Source: Zhongshania aliphaticivorans
GTDB lineage: Bacteria > Pseudomonadota > Gammaproteobacteria > Pseudomonadales > Spongiibacteraceae
Length of the DNA: 64,000 nt
Assembly: GCF_001586255.1 (NCBI RefSeq)
Contig: NZ_CP014544.1
Span: 2,449,501 to 2,513,500 of the forward strand
Reading direction: 5' to 3'
The notes beneath the pieces were generated by a model. The model saw only the letters and a program-made list of their open reading frames with translations, made no database searches and was not told the origin of the DNA. Every line of letters begins with the position of its first letter. The stretch's first letter is position 1. Positions 50,310-60,391 of this stretch are shown piece by piece. The position numbers and the translations under genes are program-made.

Positions 50310-51551
50310 TTACGCGTCTTTATTTTTAGCCGCAATCCATTGGGACATGTATTGATGGCTTTTAATCGTATGATGGCGAAGCATTAGGCCATTAAAGTGC
50401 TTCTGGCGATGACCAGTAACATCTTGGCGTAAATCAGCCACGCGGCGGGTAAATTGCGGGAGATAGTCGTCGGCCTGAAAACGCCTTAACAAAATCGCGC
50501 GCCCCTGTTGCTGCGCCGTCGCCCAGCGGTCAGGATCTTGGTATAAAGCAGCGGCTTCGGCGGCAAAATTGGCGGCTAATTGTTCCGAATCTGCAATAAT
50601 ACTGCCATTCCAGGCTAAATCGCCGTGCATAGCCTCCGCGCCGATTGTCGTCGTTACCGATGGGGTACCGCACTCCATTGCCGCCACGAGCTTGCCCTTT
50701 TGACCAGCGCCAAAACGCAGCGGTGCCAAACAAAGTCGCGCTTTTTCCACTACGGCATCAGCATCGTCCGCCCAGCCCTTAACAAGAAACCCCAGCTTGT
50801 CGCTGTGCAGCTGCAAGGCTTTTGGCGGCGGGTAGGCGCCATAAATATGACATTCAACCCTAGGCAATTGACGACGAATCAAGGGCCATATTTCACTGCG
50901 TAAATATTGCACCGCGTCCCAGTTTGGCGCGTGACGAAAATTCCCCACCACCACACAGTGCTGACGCGCCTCATAGGGCAGCCACTGCGCTGCTTGCTCG
51001 GCTTTGAAGTTACTTAGCAGCGGCAGGTAATGAAGCAAGTCGGCAGGCACACCATAGGTATTTTGTAGCAGCGCCATTTCAAACTCAGAAATCACTAAGG
51101 TGAGATCGCAGCGCCAAATCGCCGCGATTTCGCGCAGGGCCAATTCACCGACTAAATCTTGTCGACTCAACGGGCGGTTTTGCTTCAGTGCCTGATGGCG
51201 GGCCTGGCGAAGGCAGTGCAAGTCTTCGCTGTCTAAAATGCGCACGGCCTCAGGACAAGTCCGGTCCACCCGCCAAGCAAATTGTTCTTCCATCAGAAAA
51301 CGATCAAAAATAACGAGTTCTGGCCGCAACTCCCCAATATAATCATCAAAGCTATCGCAATTCAGGGCAACCTGCTGGGCGCAAACACCGAGTGCAGACA
51401 AATCAACGCTATGATCGCCCTTCACCGCGGCGCTGACAAAATGAACTTCCCCGCCATTGCTCTGCAATGCAGATATCAATGACAACATCCGCCGCCCCGC
51501 GGCCGACGAATTCGGCTCGGGCCAGACATAACCAACTATTAAAACGCGCAA
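50310..51551 (-). CDS. Glycosyltransferase (GT-B fold)
   Basis: This is about 413 residues with start at TTG 51551, just before RVLIVGYVWPEPNSSAAGRRMLSLISAL; a TTG 18 bases upstream also stays open. The C-terminal half has the GT4-like donor domain HCVVVGNFRHAPNWDAVQYLRSEIWPLIRRQLPRVECHIYGAYPP, KGWADDADAVVEKARLCLAPLRFGAGQKGKLVAAMECGTPSVTT with the EG region GAEAMHG. It probably transfers a sugar in surface glycan or glycolipid synthesis; no polysaccharide cluster is next to it. Confidence 0.85.
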   Translation of the reverse strand: MRVLIVGYVWPEPNSSAAGRRMLSLISALQSNGGEVHFVSAAVKGDHSVDLSALGVCAQQVALNCDSFDDYIGELRPELVIFDRFLMEEQFAWRVDRTCPEAVRILDSEDLHCLRQARHQALKQNRPLSRQDLVGELALREIAAIWRCDLTLVISEFEMALLQNTYGVPADLLHYLPLLSNFKAEQAAQWLPYEARQHCVVVGNFRHAPNWDAVQYLRSEIWPLIRRQLPRVECHIYGAYPPPKALQLHSDKLGFLVKGWADDADAVVEKARLCLAPLRFGAGQKGKLVAAMECGTPSVTTTIGAEAMHGDLAWNGSIIADSEQLAANFAAEAAALYQDPDRWATAQQQGRAILLRRFQADDYLPQFTRRVADLRQDVTGHRQKHFNGLMLRHHTIKSHQYMSQWIAAKNKDA

Positions 51552-51609
51552 CGCAATAAACTCACCCAATAATTACCAAGCCGGAACATTTGACCACGGT
51601 CCCAATAGC

Positions 51610-52008
51610 TCAGCGGGTAAACAAGCTTGAATTTTTCTCGTTTATTTGCTGATTCAGCGTCCAGTAGTCGTAGATGATGCCCAGTAAAAAAACACCACCG
51701 GTGAGCAAATACACAATGCCGGTCAGCCATTTACCCAAATAAAAGCGGTGCAAACCAAAGACACCCAAAAAAGTCAGTAATATCCACGCCAAGGTGTAAC
51801 TACTGGTGCCGCTCCGATACTGCTTATCGGCATCCCGATCCATGCTTGGGATTAAAAATATATCGACAATCCAGCCAATTAAAAACAAACCAAGAGTAAA
51901 AAAGTAAATCGTCGCACTAATCGGGCGCCCATAGTAAAAACGGTGCGCCCCCATAAAGCCGAAAATCCACAAAACATAGCCGACCGCTTTGCTGTGGGTA
52001 TTATCCAT
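51610..52008 (-). CDS. Tandem TM2-domain membrane protein
   Basis: The 132-residue inner-membrane protein contains two TM2 domains, residues about 8-55 and 70-118. Each has a helix, the GxHRFYxG motif (MGAHRFYYG and FGLHRFYLG), and a second helix with a D-R-F-like Asp pattern (GWIVDIFLIP, GIIYDYW). TM2 proteins are widespread with poorly known function. No signal peptide is needed. It lies between the glycosyltransferase and methyltransferase genes. Confidence 0.88.
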   Translation of the reverse strand: MDNTHSKAVGYVLWIFGFMGAHRFYYGRPISATIYFFTLGLFLIGWIVDIFLIPSMDRDADKQYRSGTSSYTLAWILLTFLGVFGLHRFYLGKWLTGIVYLLTGGVFLLGIIYDYWTLNQQINEKNSSLFTR

Positions 52009-52092
52009 TACTTAACAACCCCCTATTAATTTAAGCTTGGAGTGTAGTGGATTACATCCGCTGGCTAAACCCCAAAACGTAAACCCCCTAAC

Positions 52093-52794
52093 TTAAGTCT
52101 TACTGCGACCTCGACTTTTCGACTCGGGGCTCAGGACAAAAATTATCGACGCGGGTAAGCCCGTCTGGGGGTTCAAGGGCTCAATCAGTTCCCTCAGCAT
52201 GAAGCCGCTAGCGCTAATCAGCTCCAACCAACTGCTTAATGTTCGAAAATACCACGGCGCGGGGTCACAGAAATCGTCACTAAAACCTTGCCAACTGCCC
52301 TCCCGCCAACCGTCGCAATAAGGAGCACCGTTAAATGCGGGGTGCAGGGTTTGAATCACGCAACAGCCATTGCTATTTAATACCGACGGAATCGCCGATA
52401 AGACATCAGCAACGACGTAATGGCCAAGCAAAGAAAAATTACAGACGACGCAGTCTACGTGCTTTTGCCACCCACCACGGGCAAAGTCTTGGTAGGACAA
52501 CACCGAAAACGTCCCGCCAAGCTCCGTGGCGCGGTTAATGAGTCCAGCAATCCCATCTATACCCTCCGCCGCCACACCCAAGCTTGCTAAAGCTCGCACC
52601 AGCCAACCCTCACCGCAGCCTAAATCGAGCACCGTTTTTGGATCTTGTGCCACCACCGCATTGACAATGGCCGCGTCGGTTACCGCCACCCGGCTGCCAA
52701 TCTCTGACTTCCGAACGGCGTCGGTCCACGCATCAACATTATTATGCCAAGACGATAAAATTGCCGCTTCTTTATTCTGGTCGTCCATGTCCAC
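52093..52794 (-). CDS. Class I SAM-dependent methyltransferase
   Basis: The 233-residue Rossmann-fold enzyme has motif I VLDLGCGEGWLVRALASLGVAAEGIDGI, motif II FSVLSYQDFAR, and VDCVVCNFSLLGHYVVADVLSAIPSVL, followed by QTLHPAFN. The sequence resembles small-molecule methyltransferases of the UbiE/SmtA kind, but the substrate is not known. It is monocistronic and divergent from rlmC. Confidence 0.86.
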   Translation of the reverse strand: MDMDDQNKEAAILSSWHNNVDAWTDAVRKSEIGSRVAVTDAAIVNAVVAQDPKTVLDLGCGEGWLVRALASLGVAAEGIDGIAGLINRATELGGTFSVLSYQDFARGGWQKHVDCVVCNFSLLGHYVVADVLSAIPSVLNSNGCCVIQTLHPAFNGAPYCDGWREGSWQGFSDDFCDPAPWYFRTLSSWLELISASGFMLRELIEPLNPQTGLPASIIFVLSPESKSRGRSKT

Positions 52795-52948
52795 ATCCTC
52801 CCAAACTAACGAGCTAAAGTAGTCCCGCAGGCCACCGCCGCGCGTTGTTAGCGAGATACTCGTAACACAATTTAAATTGCCCTAAATAGCGTGTGGTGGC
52901 AAGCTTGGCAGCCTACAAACCCACCGCCATGAATTTTTGAGCTCAGCG

Positions 52949-54079
52949 ATGCACTGCCCATTTTTTGAATCAAATCAATGTCGCTCCTGTAGCTGGTTAG
53001 TTCAGCCCTACCATCAGCAGCTGCAACACAAGGAGCGTCAGCTAAATGCGCTGTTGGCGCCCTTTGCACCGCCGCCCTTATTAGCGTCGGTAAGCGCGGA
53101 ATTATCAGGCTTTCGTGACAAGGCTAAAATGGTGGTACTCGGTAGTGCCGCCGCACCAAAACTCGGCATTATCAACCACCGCAATCAGCTTATTAGCCTC
53201 TGTGAATGCCCTTTATACCCAGACGATATGCAGACACTACTGGTAAATTTAGAGCGCTGGCTTGGCGACCTCGCAATTGCCCCCTACCATATTAAAAGCC
53301 GCCAGGGAGAGCTTAAGTATTTACTGCTTAATCGTAATAATGACGGCCAATACATGCTGCGCCTAGTCTTGCGCAGCACTGCCAAAATCGCGAAAATTTC
53401 GCAGGCACTCCCAAACTTCCTTGCACAGCATTCCCAAATCAGCTCAGTGTCAGCAAATATCCAGCCAGTGGCCATGGCCATCATCGAAGGGCCCGACGAA
53501 CATATTTTGAGTGGCGACAACTGGCTGCGCCACCAGCTTAACGGCCTAAATCTTTACCAGCGACCCAAGGGCTTTTTCCAAACCAATCTCGATATGGCAG
53601 CTAAGTTATACGCCACTGCCGCGCTATGGACGGCCGACCTAGAAATAAGTCGCTACTGGGACCTGTTTTGCGGCTCCGGCGGATTTGGCCTGCACTGTTT
53701 AACACCCGATCGCCAACTGGTCGGTATCGAGATAGAAGCCGAGGCCATCGCCTGCGCCCAGCGCAGTGCCGACGAAATGGGTCTCGGTGCCCAAGTTCGC
53801 TTTCAAGCCTTAGACTCCACCGCATTCGCCAGTAGCAGCGAGGGAGGGGCGCCCCAGCTCATCATTGCCAACCCTCCTCGCCGGGGCCTAGGCTCTGAGC
53901 TCTGCACGCAGATCAAGCAACTTGCACCAGATTATCTGCTCTATTCCAGCTGTAATGCCGCCACTCTGGCCGCAGACCTAAGCGCGCTTGAAGGCTATCG
54001 TATTGACCGCGTGCAACTATTTGATATGTTCCCCCATACCGCCCACTATGAGGTATTGCTGCTCCTGCACCGCATTTGA
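52949..54079 (+). CDS. rlmC: 23S rRNA (uracil-747-C5)-methyltransferase RlmC
   Basis: The product is 376 residues from ATG 52949. An Fe-S cluster motif is at the N-terminus (HCPFFESNQCRSCSWLVQPY, cysteines 3, 11, 14 and a later CECPLYP). Motifs GFRDKAKMVVLG, PKGFFQTN, DLFCGSGGFGLHCL, NPPRRGL and the catalytic-Cys segment LYSSCNAATLAADL match the RlmC/RumB family. It methylates U747 of 23S rRNA. It lacks the TRAM domain of RlmD, as expected for RlmC. Confidence 0.94.
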   Translation: MHCPFFESNQCRSCSWLVQPYHQQLQHKERQLNALLAPFAPPPLLASVSAELSGFRDKAKMVVLGSAAAPKLGIINHRNQLISLCECPLYPDDMQTLLVNLERWLGDLAIAPYHIKSRQGELKYLLLNRNNDGQYMLRLVLRSTAKIAKISQALPNFLAQHSQISSVSANIQPVAMAIIEGPDEHILSGDNWLRHQLNGLNLYQRPKGFFQTNLDMAAKLYATAALWTADLEISRYWDLFCGSGGFGLHCLTPDRQLVGIEIEAEAIACAQRSADEMGLGAQVRFQALDSTAFASSSEGGAPQLIIANPPRRGLGSELCTQIKQLAPDYLLYSSCNAATLAADLSALEGYRIDRVQLFDMFPHTAHYEVLLLLHRI

Positions 54080-54121
54080 ACAGCCCTGAATTAAAACGCA
54101 ATTTGGATTCATTTATTGAAT

Positions 54122-55075
54122 ATGAGCACCCTCACCTTTAACGGGCAAGAATATGTCGTTCAGGACGACGAAAATGTCTTGGATACCCTGCTTAGGAACA
54201 AGATAAGCATCCCCCACGGCTGTCGTGCTGGCGCCTGCCAGGCCTGTATTTTAATTGCGAAACCCGACCAAATTCCCGACGACTGCCAGCACGGCCTCAG
54301 TAATGAGCGTATCCAGCAAGGGTATTTCTTAAGCTGCCGCTGCGAGCCCGAACAGGACATGACGCTTCGACTGCCTAATTTAAGCGGCGAAAAACACTTA
54401 GCCACCATTGCCGAAAAAATGCAGCTAAATCCAAAAATACTGCGTCTTCGCCTGCACTGCCGTTTGCGTTGGCGGGCTGGGCAATATATTACCCTCTGGC
54501 TAAATGACACCACCGCCCGCTGCTATTCTATTGCCAGTGTTGCCAGCCTTGAGGATTTCATTGAACTCCATATTCGAATATATCCAAAAGGCGCAGTGAG
54601 CCCGCAGTTATTGAATACCGAGATCGGCGACGAGCTTTTGATTCAAGGCCCTTACGGCGAATGTGTATACGACAACAAGCAAAGCCAGCAAAGCATATTA
54701 TTAATTGCCGCAGGCACCGGGCTTGCCCCCTTGTTCGGCGTTGCTAAGGATGCATTAAATCACGACCATCAAAGCACTATTCACCTGCTGTTTACCGTAA
54801 AGCAAGCCAGCGATTACTACATGCTCGATGCCTTACAACAGCTGCAGGCAGACCATCCTCAGTTCAGTTATTCACTCGCCAGTGCCGATGGCCCACCACA
54901 TGAGACTTGGCAGCAACAATTACAGGAAAATTTTACAGAACTGCGCGGCCGCCGAGTTTATATTTGCGGCGGCAATGACTTTGTAAGCCAAGCCAAACGG
55001 CAATGCTTTATGCAGGGTGCGACGAGACGGGATATCATTTGCGAGGAATTTATCAATTTTAGCGCGGCAAGCTAA
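54122..55075 (+). CDS. 2Fe-2S ferredoxin / FAD / NAD(P)H reductase hybrid
   Basis: The protein is 317 residues from ATG 54122. The N-terminal plant-type ferredoxin domain has the four Cys in HGCRAGACQACIL and FLSCRCEP. The FAD-binding domain (RWRAGQYITLWLNDTTARCYSIASV, RxYS) follows, and then an NAD(P)H-binding domain (ILLIAAGTGLAPLFGVAKDAL) and terminal CGGNDFV. It is an electron-transfer reductase of the oxygenase or CDP-6-deoxyhexose reductase class. The physiological partner is not encoded here. It follows rlmC on the same strand. Confidence 0.92.
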   Translation: MSTLTFNGQEYVVQDDENVLDTLLRNKISIPHGCRAGACQACILIAKPDQIPDDCQHGLSNERIQQGYFLSCRCEPEQDMTLRLPNLSGEKHLATIAEKMQLNPKILRLRLHCRLRWRAGQYITLWLNDTTARCYSIASVASLEDFIELHIRIYPKGAVSPQLLNTEIGDELLIQGPYGECVYDNKQSQQSILLIAAGTGLAPLFGVAKDALNHDHQSTIHLLFTVKQASDYYMLDALQQLQADHPQFSYSLASADGPPHETWQQQLQENFTELRGRRVYICGGNDFVSQAKRQCFMQGATRRDIICEEFINFSAAS

Positions 55076-55081
55076 ACGCTT

Positions 55082-55507
55082 TCATTCTTGACTCGGTAAG
55101 TGCTGGAAGCCGAGATAGGCGCTCTCAAAATTTGATTTTCCTACATTTAGGAAATGCTCAAAACTCCAGGGCCAATCGGCTACTAGATGTCGGTAGTCTG
55201 CTCGAAAGACATAGGTTTGCGCCCTAACTTGGCGGCCATCCAACAGCGCTACATCTAGTTCACAACGCTGATAGTAATCCCCTTCGAATACATCTAAACG
55301 ACGCAGGGCCTCATCGGAGATATTGCGATAAAGCAGGCCCTGAGTTTGTGCCCCGGCCTCAGCAATCAACGCTGGATAGTCTTCACCCAGCACGGCGTAG
55401 CGGCGGTAATTTCCCAGTAGCGCCGACTCTGACAATGGGTTTACACCACTTACTGTCGCCATAATATCGGCGCACATTAAACTTCCATAGGTGAAAACAT
55501 TGACCAT
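55082..55507 (-). CDS. Gamma-glutamylcyclotransferase-like (AIG2/GGCT fold) protein
   Basis: This is 141 residues from ATG 55507 with a GAGGCGG ribosome site. The GGCT signature is VFTYGSLMCADIMATVSG, with GNYRRYAVLGEDYPALIAEAGAQTQGLLYRNISDEALRRLDVFEGDYYQR carrying the catalytic Glu position (FEGDYY). Family members cyclise gamma-glutamyl compounds or act on modified amines; the substrate is unknown. It is convergent with the ferredoxin-reductase gene. Confidence 0.88.
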   Translation of the reverse strand: MVNVFTYGSLMCADIMATVSGVNPLSESALLGNYRRYAVLGEDYPALIAEAGAQTQGLLYRNISDEALRRLDVFEGDYYQRCELDVALLDGRQVRAQTYVFRADYRHLVADWPWSFEHFLNVGKSNFESAYLGFQHLPSQE

Positions 55508-55556
55508 GACCGCCTCGATTTGATTTAGCAAAATGCCAAGCAAATCTTAAGCAAAA

Positions 55557-55594
55557 GCCCCATCAAAACCAATAACAATTCGGATTAATGGGGC
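55557..55594 (-). terminator. Terminator of the beta-oxidation operon
   Basis: A 7-bp stem, GCCCCAT (55557-55563) with ATGGGGC (55588-55594), is followed on the minus strand by TTTT. It lies 13 bases past the multifunctional beta-oxidation protein stop. The 24-base loop is long for a terminator. Confidence 0.6.
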
Positions 55595-55606
55595 ATCTCA
55601 GCGTAC

Positions 55607-57769
55607 TTACAGGAAAAGCGCGTTGTCCTTGGCACGGTCTAATAACAATTTGGGAACAGCAAAATCACTACCGTATTTCGCCTCCAACTCTTGCGCCCGT
55701 GCTACAAATTCGCGCAGTCCGTAGGCATTAATCGCCTGGTAGACGCCACCGGTTTGCGCGGGGAAGCCAATCCCCATTATTGAGCCAATATTGCCGTCAC
55801 CGACATTCTCAATAACGCCCTCTTCCATTGCCCGCACCGCTTCTAGCGACTGGCAAAAAGTAAGGCGGTCCTTGATATCCTCGTAGGGGATATCTTTATA
55901 GCCATTTGGCGCAAACGCGTCTTTTAAGCCAGGCCATAAGTGTTTTTGACCGCCCTCAGGGTAGGCGTAATAACCACCGCCATGCACCTTGCCGCGCCGA
56001 CCGAACTCATTAACCATTCGATCTAACACACGTGAAACAGCATTGTCTTCCCAAACCTTACCTTGGGCCTCAACATCGGCTTTTGCTTGTTTACCGTTCT
56101 TATATGCCGTTTCCTGGCTAATTTCGTCTATTGCACCTAGTGGCCCAATCGGTGAGCCATTGTCACGAGCCGCAGACTCAATTAATACCGGGTTAACCCC
56201 CTCCTCCAGCATAATACCGCCCTGAGAGATGGTCGTACCGATAACACGGGTAGTGAAGAAGCCTGCCGCGTCGTTTACCACAATCGGTGTTTTACCTAGC
56301 TGCTGCGCCAAATCAAAGGCCTTGGCGAGTGCTTCATCTGAGGTGAGCTTGCCGCGAATAATTTCTACCAGCGGCATTTTCTCTGCCGGCGAAAAGAAAT
56401 GCATACCGATAAAGTTCGCTGGCCGCACACTGGCCTCCGCGAGTTCACTAATCGGTAAAGCCGAGGTGTTAGTCGCAAACACACTGCTGGATTCAATCAC
56501 CGCTTCGGTGTCTTTCGTCACTGCTGCTTTTACTTTGCGGTCTTCAAACACTGCCTCAATAACAAAGTCGCAGTCACCGAGGTCGGCGTAATCGGCACTG
56601 GCCTTAATTAACGCCATGCACTCGGCTTTTTTATTTTCAGTGACCTTACCCTTCGCAATGCCTTTGGTGAAAAAGGCGTCGGCGTAGCTTTTGCCGCGAT
56701 CTGCATTTTCTTGGCTGATGTCTTTCAGTACAACACTAATTCCTTTTTGCGCGGCGATAGTCGCGATACCCGCACCCATTTGGCCTGCACCAATAATGCC
56801 GAGCTTTTTACACTTAAAGCGCTCGGCAACGGGCGGCCGACTGGCGCCCTTGTTCAAGGCCTCCATCTGCACAAAAAACGCCGTCATCATATTCCGCGCT
56901 GTTTGGTCCAGCAGCAGACTTAAAAAGTAGCGGCCTTCAACTTTTTGCGCGGTATCAAAATCAACTCTCGCGGCATCCACCACACAGGCAAAAATCGCGT
57001 TCTGCGCGGGCATTAAATTCTTAGTCTGCACCATGACATTGGCGGGGCCAAAAAAGGTTAAACCCTGATTCGCCGGTTCATCTGGGCCGCCGCCAGGAAT
57101 CTGATATGCATCTTGGTCCCAGACCTGCTTCGCATCTGGGTTCGCCTTAATCCAAGCTTTAGCCTTAGCGTGCATATCGGCTTCGTCGCTCGCCAATTCG
57201 TGAAGCAAGCCTTTTTCAAGGGCTTGAGCCGCTTTAAGACGTTTACCCTGGCTGATTAAACCAATCGCTTCTTGCATACCCAGTAAGTAGGTCATGCGCA
57301 CCACACCGCCCGCACCCGGCATTAAGCCGATCATGGCTTCGGGCAAGCCAACTTGCACACCATTAATCGCCACGCGATGGTGGCAGGCTAGCGCAATCTC
57401 AAAACCACCGCCCAAGGCTGGCCCATTCAGGCCAACGGCGACAGGAACACCAAGGGTTTCCAAGGTACGCAACGGCGCCTTTGTCGCCATTACGCCTTCG
57501 TACATTTCGGTTTTCTTCGCTTCGCTGGGCTTTAAATCCATCTCCAGCATTTCTTTAATATCGCCACCAGCAAAAAACTGGCCGGGCTTGCCACTGCGCA
57601 CATAAATACCCTTTACGCCACCCGCCTCAACCATGGCCTGCAATTCAGTCACCGCCGCGCGCATCGCTTCATCGTAATCCCGGCCCATAGTGTTAACCGA
57701 TTTACCGGGCTGATCGAAAATTAGTTCAACAATGCCGTCGCTGTCTTTTTCTAAACGAATATATCCCAT
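55607..57769 (-). CDS. Multifunctional 3-hydroxyacyl-CoA dehydrogenase / enoyl-CoA hydratase
   Basis: The 720-residue beta-oxidation enzyme is a FadJ/FadB-like fusion. An N-terminal crotonase domain has the oxyanion region GQFFAGGDIKEML and ALGGGFEIALACHHRVA, EAMIGLMPGAGG with the catalytic Glu. Residues from about 325 carry a 3-hydroxyacyl-CoA dehydrogenase: NAD-binding LGIIGAGQMGAGIATIAAQ, ATNTSALPISEL, GMHFFSPAEKMPLVEII, VVNDAAGFFTTRVI. It converts enoyl-CoA to 3-ketoacyl-CoA, supplying the thiolase encoded upstream. The two-gene unit probably lies under the AraC regulator. Confidence 0.93.
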   Translation of the reverse strand: MGYIRLEKDSDGIVELIFDQPGKSVNTMGRDYDEAMRAAVTELQAMVEAGGVKGIYVRSGKPGQFFAGGDIKEMLEMDLKPSEAKKTEMYEGVMATKAPLRTLETLGVPVAVGLNGPALGGGFEIALACHHRVAINGVQVGLPEAMIGLMPGAGGVVRMTYLLGMQEAIGLISQGKRLKAAQALEKGLLHELASDEADMHAKAKAWIKANPDAKQVWDQDAYQIPGGGPDEPANQGLTFFGPANVMVQTKNLMPAQNAIFACVVDAARVDFDTAQKVEGRYFLSLLLDQTARNMMTAFFVQMEALNKGASRPPVAERFKCKKLGIIGAGQMGAGIATIAAQKGISVVLKDISQENADRGKSYADAFFTKGIAKGKVTENKKAECMALIKASADYADLGDCDFVIEAVFEDRKVKAAVTKDTEAVIESSSVFATNTSALPISELAEASVRPANFIGMHFFSPAEKMPLVEIIRGKLTSDEALAKAFDLAQQLGKTPIVVNDAAGFFTTRVIGTTISQGGIMLEEGVNPVLIESAARDNGSPIGPLGAIDEISQETAYKNGKQAKADVEAQGKVWEDNAVSRVLDRMVNEFGRRGKVHGGGYYAYPEGGQKHLWPGLKDAFAPNGYKDIPYEDIKDRLTFCQSLEAVRAMEEGVIENVGDGNIGSIMGIGFPAQTGGVYQAINAYGLREFVARAQELEAKYGSDFAVPKLLLDRAKDNALFL

Positions 57770-57847
57770 TAACTTAATCTCTTTTCCCGTGAAGAACTGC
57801 CAGCGCTATCGTGCTCGCAGCCTTGCAAATACAATGGTCAGCGCGCT

Positions 57848-59047
57848 TTACACGCGCTCAATGATAGTTGCGATACCAATCCCGCCACCGGCGCAGAGGG
57901 TAACCACGCCACGCTTAAGATTGCGGCGCTCAAGCTCATCGAGCAGCGTGCCAAGAATCATCGCCCCCGTGGCGCCAATAGGGTGCCCCATCGCAATAGC
58001 ACCGCCATTCACATTGATTTTCTCGTCGGGAATACCCAGTACACGCTGATAGCGGAGCACCACCGAGGCAAAGGCCTCATTTAATTCAAACAGATCAATA
58101 TCATCAACGGTGAGTCCGGCTTTTTGCAGCGCCTTCTGGGTTGCCGGCGCAGGGCCGTTTAACATTAACGTGGGCTCAGTGCCGACCAGCGCACAACTGA
58201 GAATACGGGCGCGGGGCTGGAGGTTTTGCTCCTTGCCTGCGCGTTCACTGCCCACGAGAACCAAGCCCGCACCGTCGACAATCCCCGACGAATTTCCAGG
58301 CGTATGCACGCACTCGATGTTTTCCAACTGCGGGTATTTAAGCCTTGCGACACCGCCGTGACCATAGTCATTAAACATCTGGAACGCGGGCTTGAGTTTG
58401 GCCAATGCCGCCATTGAGGTATCGGCCCGAATGAACTCATCGTGGTCGAGAATCGTTACGCCGTTAAAATCTTTTACTGGGATAATCGATTTAAAATAAC
58501 CCTGCTCGCGAGCATGGGCAGCGCGCTGCTGGGACATCACCGCGTAGCGGTCAACATCTTCTCGGCTAAAGCCATCCATGGTGGCGATCATATCTGCGCC
58601 CAAACCCTGGGAGATGAAATAGCTTTTCATGGCCACCCACGGGTCGCCAGTAGCGCCACCGCTGGCGCCAATGCCGAGACGAGACATAGACTCGACGCCG
58701 CCCGCCGCTACTAAATCTTCGTAGCCAGCGGCAACCTTCGCCGCCGCGAGGTTCACTGCATCTAAACCGCCCGCACAGTAGCGATGTAACTGTGCGCCGG
58801 TGGTGCTGTCGTCCCAAGTGGAATAAACCAACGCCGCTTTGGCGATATTTTGGCCCTGTTCTTTTACGGGTTCACCACAGGCCAAGATCAAATCTTCGAC
58901 CTTGCTGGTATCGAGGTCATGGCGAGACTTGAGGGCTTCGAGCAGGTTGGTCACCAGATCAATGGGTTTTACTTCATAAAGCGCGCCGCCGCGCTTACCT
59001 TTGCCGCGAGGGGTACGAATCGCATCATAAATAAATGCTTCTGCCAT
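57848..59047 (-). CDS. Acetyl-CoA C-acyltransferase (thiolase)
   Basis: The enzyme has 399 residues from ATG 59047 (AGGA site 6 bases upstream; the ORF extends further without support). Thiolase marks are the nucleophilic Cys in [22 protein letters not shown], the [19 protein letters not shown] His, and the terminal Cys in [14 protein letters not shown]. It opens [16 protein letters not shown]. It cleaves 3-ketoacyl-CoA in beta-oxidation. The FadJ-like partner lies 78 bases downstream. Thiolase I versus II cannot be told. Confidence 0.93.
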   Translation of the reverse strand: MAEAFIYDAIRTPRGKGKRGGALYEVKPIDLVTNLLEALKSRHDLDTSKVEDLILACGEPVKEQGQNIAKAALVYSTWDDSTTGAQLHRYCAGGLDAVNLAAAKVAAGYEDLVAAGGVESMSRLGIGASGGATGDPWVAMKSYFISQGLGADMIATMDGFSREDVDRYAVMSQQRAAHAREQGYFKSIIPVKDFNGVTILDHDEFIRADTSMAALAKLKPAFQMFNDYGHGGVARLKYPQLENIECVHTPGNSSGIVDGAGLVLVGSERAGKEQNLQPRARILSCALVGTEPTLMLNGPAPATQKALQKAGLTVDDIDLFELNEAFASVVLRYQRVLGIPDEKINVNGGAIAMGHPIGATGAMILGTLLDELERRNLKRGVVTLCAGGGIGIATIIERV

Positions 59048-59214
59048 GGTTTGTCCTACCGAACTGAGAGTGAATTCACGGTGGCACTGCTGTGCACACG
59101 GTGGCCACAATGTACTGGGCACTCAGCTAGAGACAATGACATTTTCGGTCAAAGTACTGACAGATATTATAAAAATATTTAAATATCAGCATGTTATAGG
59201 TTATATACTATAAA

Positions 59215-60270
59215 CTAACTGTGGCTTTCACGCTCATTTACGCGGTATTCACCTGGGGTCATCGCTGTCCACTTTTTAAAACAGCGATGAAATGCAGAGG
59301 GATCGGTAAAGCCCATTAGTGCCGCTACGGCGTTAATGGAAAGCTCAGAGTTACCGAGATAAGCCATCGCAGCATCGCGGCGACATTCATCCTTTAGTTG
59401 CTGGAAGGTGGTGCCCTCCTTCTTCAAACGTCGGCGCAGCGTCGGCGCAGACATATTAAGTGCCGCCGTAATACGCTCAAAACTCGGAAAGCCCTGGGAA
59501 AAATCATGGCCGATCATGGCCCGCACTCGCGCCACTAAACTGCCATCGTCACGGCTGCCACTCATTACCATCAATGGATACGGTGCTGCCCGCAAAAAGT
59601 CTTTCAGCGTGCGTTCATTATGTACCAAGGGATAGCTCAAATAACGCGTATCAAAAACAAACTCATCCCGTAACTGACCGTAGTAAACCGGACAGCCAAA
59701 TAATTGCTGATATTTCGCTACTCTGGCTTTACCCACCGGCGCCTGACCGGCAAAACGCACTTCTTTCAACTCGATATTGCTGCCCACTAACCAACAGAAA
59801 AAGCGGTGCCAGATCGATAGACCGTAAATATCGGCGACATCCACCTGCAAACCTGCAAAGCCTTTTTTAACACTGCCGTAGCCCACGATTGCGCTGTCTT
59901 TACGGGTATCAAGGTAGATTTGCGCATCGGCATCGTAAAAAGTACGGAAAAATTCGCAGGCGCGCTTAATGGCGTTGCCCAGGTTTTCGCAGCTGATCAG
60001 GCAGTAACACATCATTCGGAAGGCGCCGGGGGTCAGATTTTTACCCAGCATTAAGCCAAAGGCTTCGTCTTGCACCAAACTCACAACTTGCTGATAGAGC
60101 TTGCTGTATTGCATCGCGGAAATCGTCGTTTGATACCCTGGCGAACGCTTGTTTAAGGGATTAAAGGCAATACCGGCAATATTAAGAATGCTGTGGTGTT
60201 CATAACCGCGCTCCGCCGCTAAATTGAGTAACGAACAAGCAAAGCGCGTTGGCACTGCCTCAAGATCCAT
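59215..60270 (-). CDS. AraC-family transcriptional regulator (OruR-like)
   Basis: The 351-residue regulator has an N-terminal Arabinose_bd-type domain (LLNLAAERGYEHHSILNIAGI, KLYQQVVSLVQDEAFGLMLGKNLTPGAFRMMCYCLISCENLGNAIKRACEFFRTF). The C-terminal AraC helix-turn-helix pair is ALNMSAPTLRRRLKKEGTTFQQLKDECRRDAAMAYLGNSELSINAVAALMGFTDPSAFHRCFKKWTAMTPGEYR. It is 168 bases upstream of the thiolase gene on the same strand and may control the beta-oxidation pair. Confidence 0.9.
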   Translation of the reverse strand: MDLEAVPTRFACSLLNLAAERGYEHHSILNIAGIAFNPLNKRSPGYQTTISAMQYSKLYQQVVSLVQDEAFGLMLGKNLTPGAFRMMCYCLISCENLGNAIKRACEFFRTFYDADAQIYLDTRKDSAIVGYGSVKKGFAGLQVDVADIYGLSIWHRFFCWLVGSNIELKEVRFAGQAPVGKARVAKYQQLFGCPVYYGQLRDEFVFDTRYLSYPLVHNERTLKDFLRAAPYPLMVMSGSRDDGSLVARVRAMIGHDFSQGFPSFERITAALNMSAPTLRRRLKKEGTTFQQLKDECRRDAAMAYLGNSELSINAVAALMGFTDPSAFHRCFKKWTAMTPGEYRVNERESHS

Positions 60271-60391
60271 TATTAAATGCCCTTACCCTGATTGCCAAAA
60301 AAAGCCCCATTCGCTGTAACACCCCAGTATAATCTCTGCTAAGTTGAATAAAATCGCGCCACTCTCGGAAATTGCCTAGGTAATCCACCCT

